A model generated the notes under the pieces. That model worked only from the letters and a program-made list of their open reading frames with translations. It was not told where the DNA came from and made no database searches. A DNA stretch of 64,000 nt from Glycine soja (Eukaryota > Streptophyta > Magnoliopsida > Fabales > Fabaceae). Of this stretch, positions 63,794 to 64,000 are shown in pieces. Where the stretch lies: contig NC_041011.1 of the NCBI RefSeq assembly GCF_004193775.1, forward strand, positions 41,175,167 to 41,239,166, given 5' to 3'. Position 1 is the stretch's first letter; every line of letters starts with the position of its first letter. The position numbers were made by a program, and so were the translations under genes.

Positions 63794-64000
<207 letters not shown>

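Overview
The window is plant nuclear DNA, very probably from a legume and most likely soybean or a close relative. It is AT-rich, carries spliced genes whose proteins closely match known plant (notably legume) families, and is dominated by plant LTR retrotransposons. Species assignment is an inference from protein resemblance; nothing here names the species.

Layout. 1-6.6 kb: AT-rich DNA holding a complete but dead Ty1/copia element (569-5248, AAGGT target duplications, six nonsense codons and one frameshift). 6.66-7.54 kb (minus): an intact four-exon calmodulin-like gene, 149 aa. 7.7-19.6 kb: a gene-free, repeat-rich stretch with a diverged tandem array, a Stowaway-like MITE, debris of a PDR/ABCG transporter gene and of a LINE, a roughly 65-bp minisatellite, and a pair of direct repeats enclosing the debris. 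19.63-21.93 kb (minus): an intact six-exon GDP-mannose 3,5-epimerase gene (376 aa, ascorbate pathway) with a GC-AG intron and an upstream 5' UTR exon near 22.7 kb. 22.8-34.5 kb: foldback elements, a 164-bp tandem duplication and a 3.75-kb Mutator-like element (27118-30865, 9-bp TSD) carrying a spliced B3-like gene fragment. 34.53-37.37 kb (plus): a six-exon group C bZIP factor, 417 aa. 38.63-39.80 kb (plus): a two-exon chloroplast Tha4/TatA gene, 139 aa.

40.1-64 kb is retrotransposon territory. A very young Tat-lineage Ty3/gypsy element (40397-53594; LTRs differ by one T in a T-run; GGGAG TSD) sits inside the gag of an older copia element, whose reading frame is restored when the insertion is removed on paper. 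Besides gag-pro and a pol with two RNase H domains, it carries on the opposite strand a five-exon gene that splices in phase into a 1,060-aa plant-mobile-domain (PMD) protein with nuclear-localisation-like and coiled-coil regions. This antisense gene is the most interesting object in the window.

Downstream (55128-60442) is a second copy of the element's 3' half that differs mainly by single-base indels and contains about 480 bp of random-looking sequence. It is followed at an abrupt junction (60442/60443) by a further copy collinear without any indel with 45281-48838, running off the window end. This looks more like uncorrected long-read gap filling or a misjoin than biology.

The four host genes (Ca2+ signalling, ascorbate synthesis, transcription, thylakoid protein export) are independent transcription units with no sign of working together.
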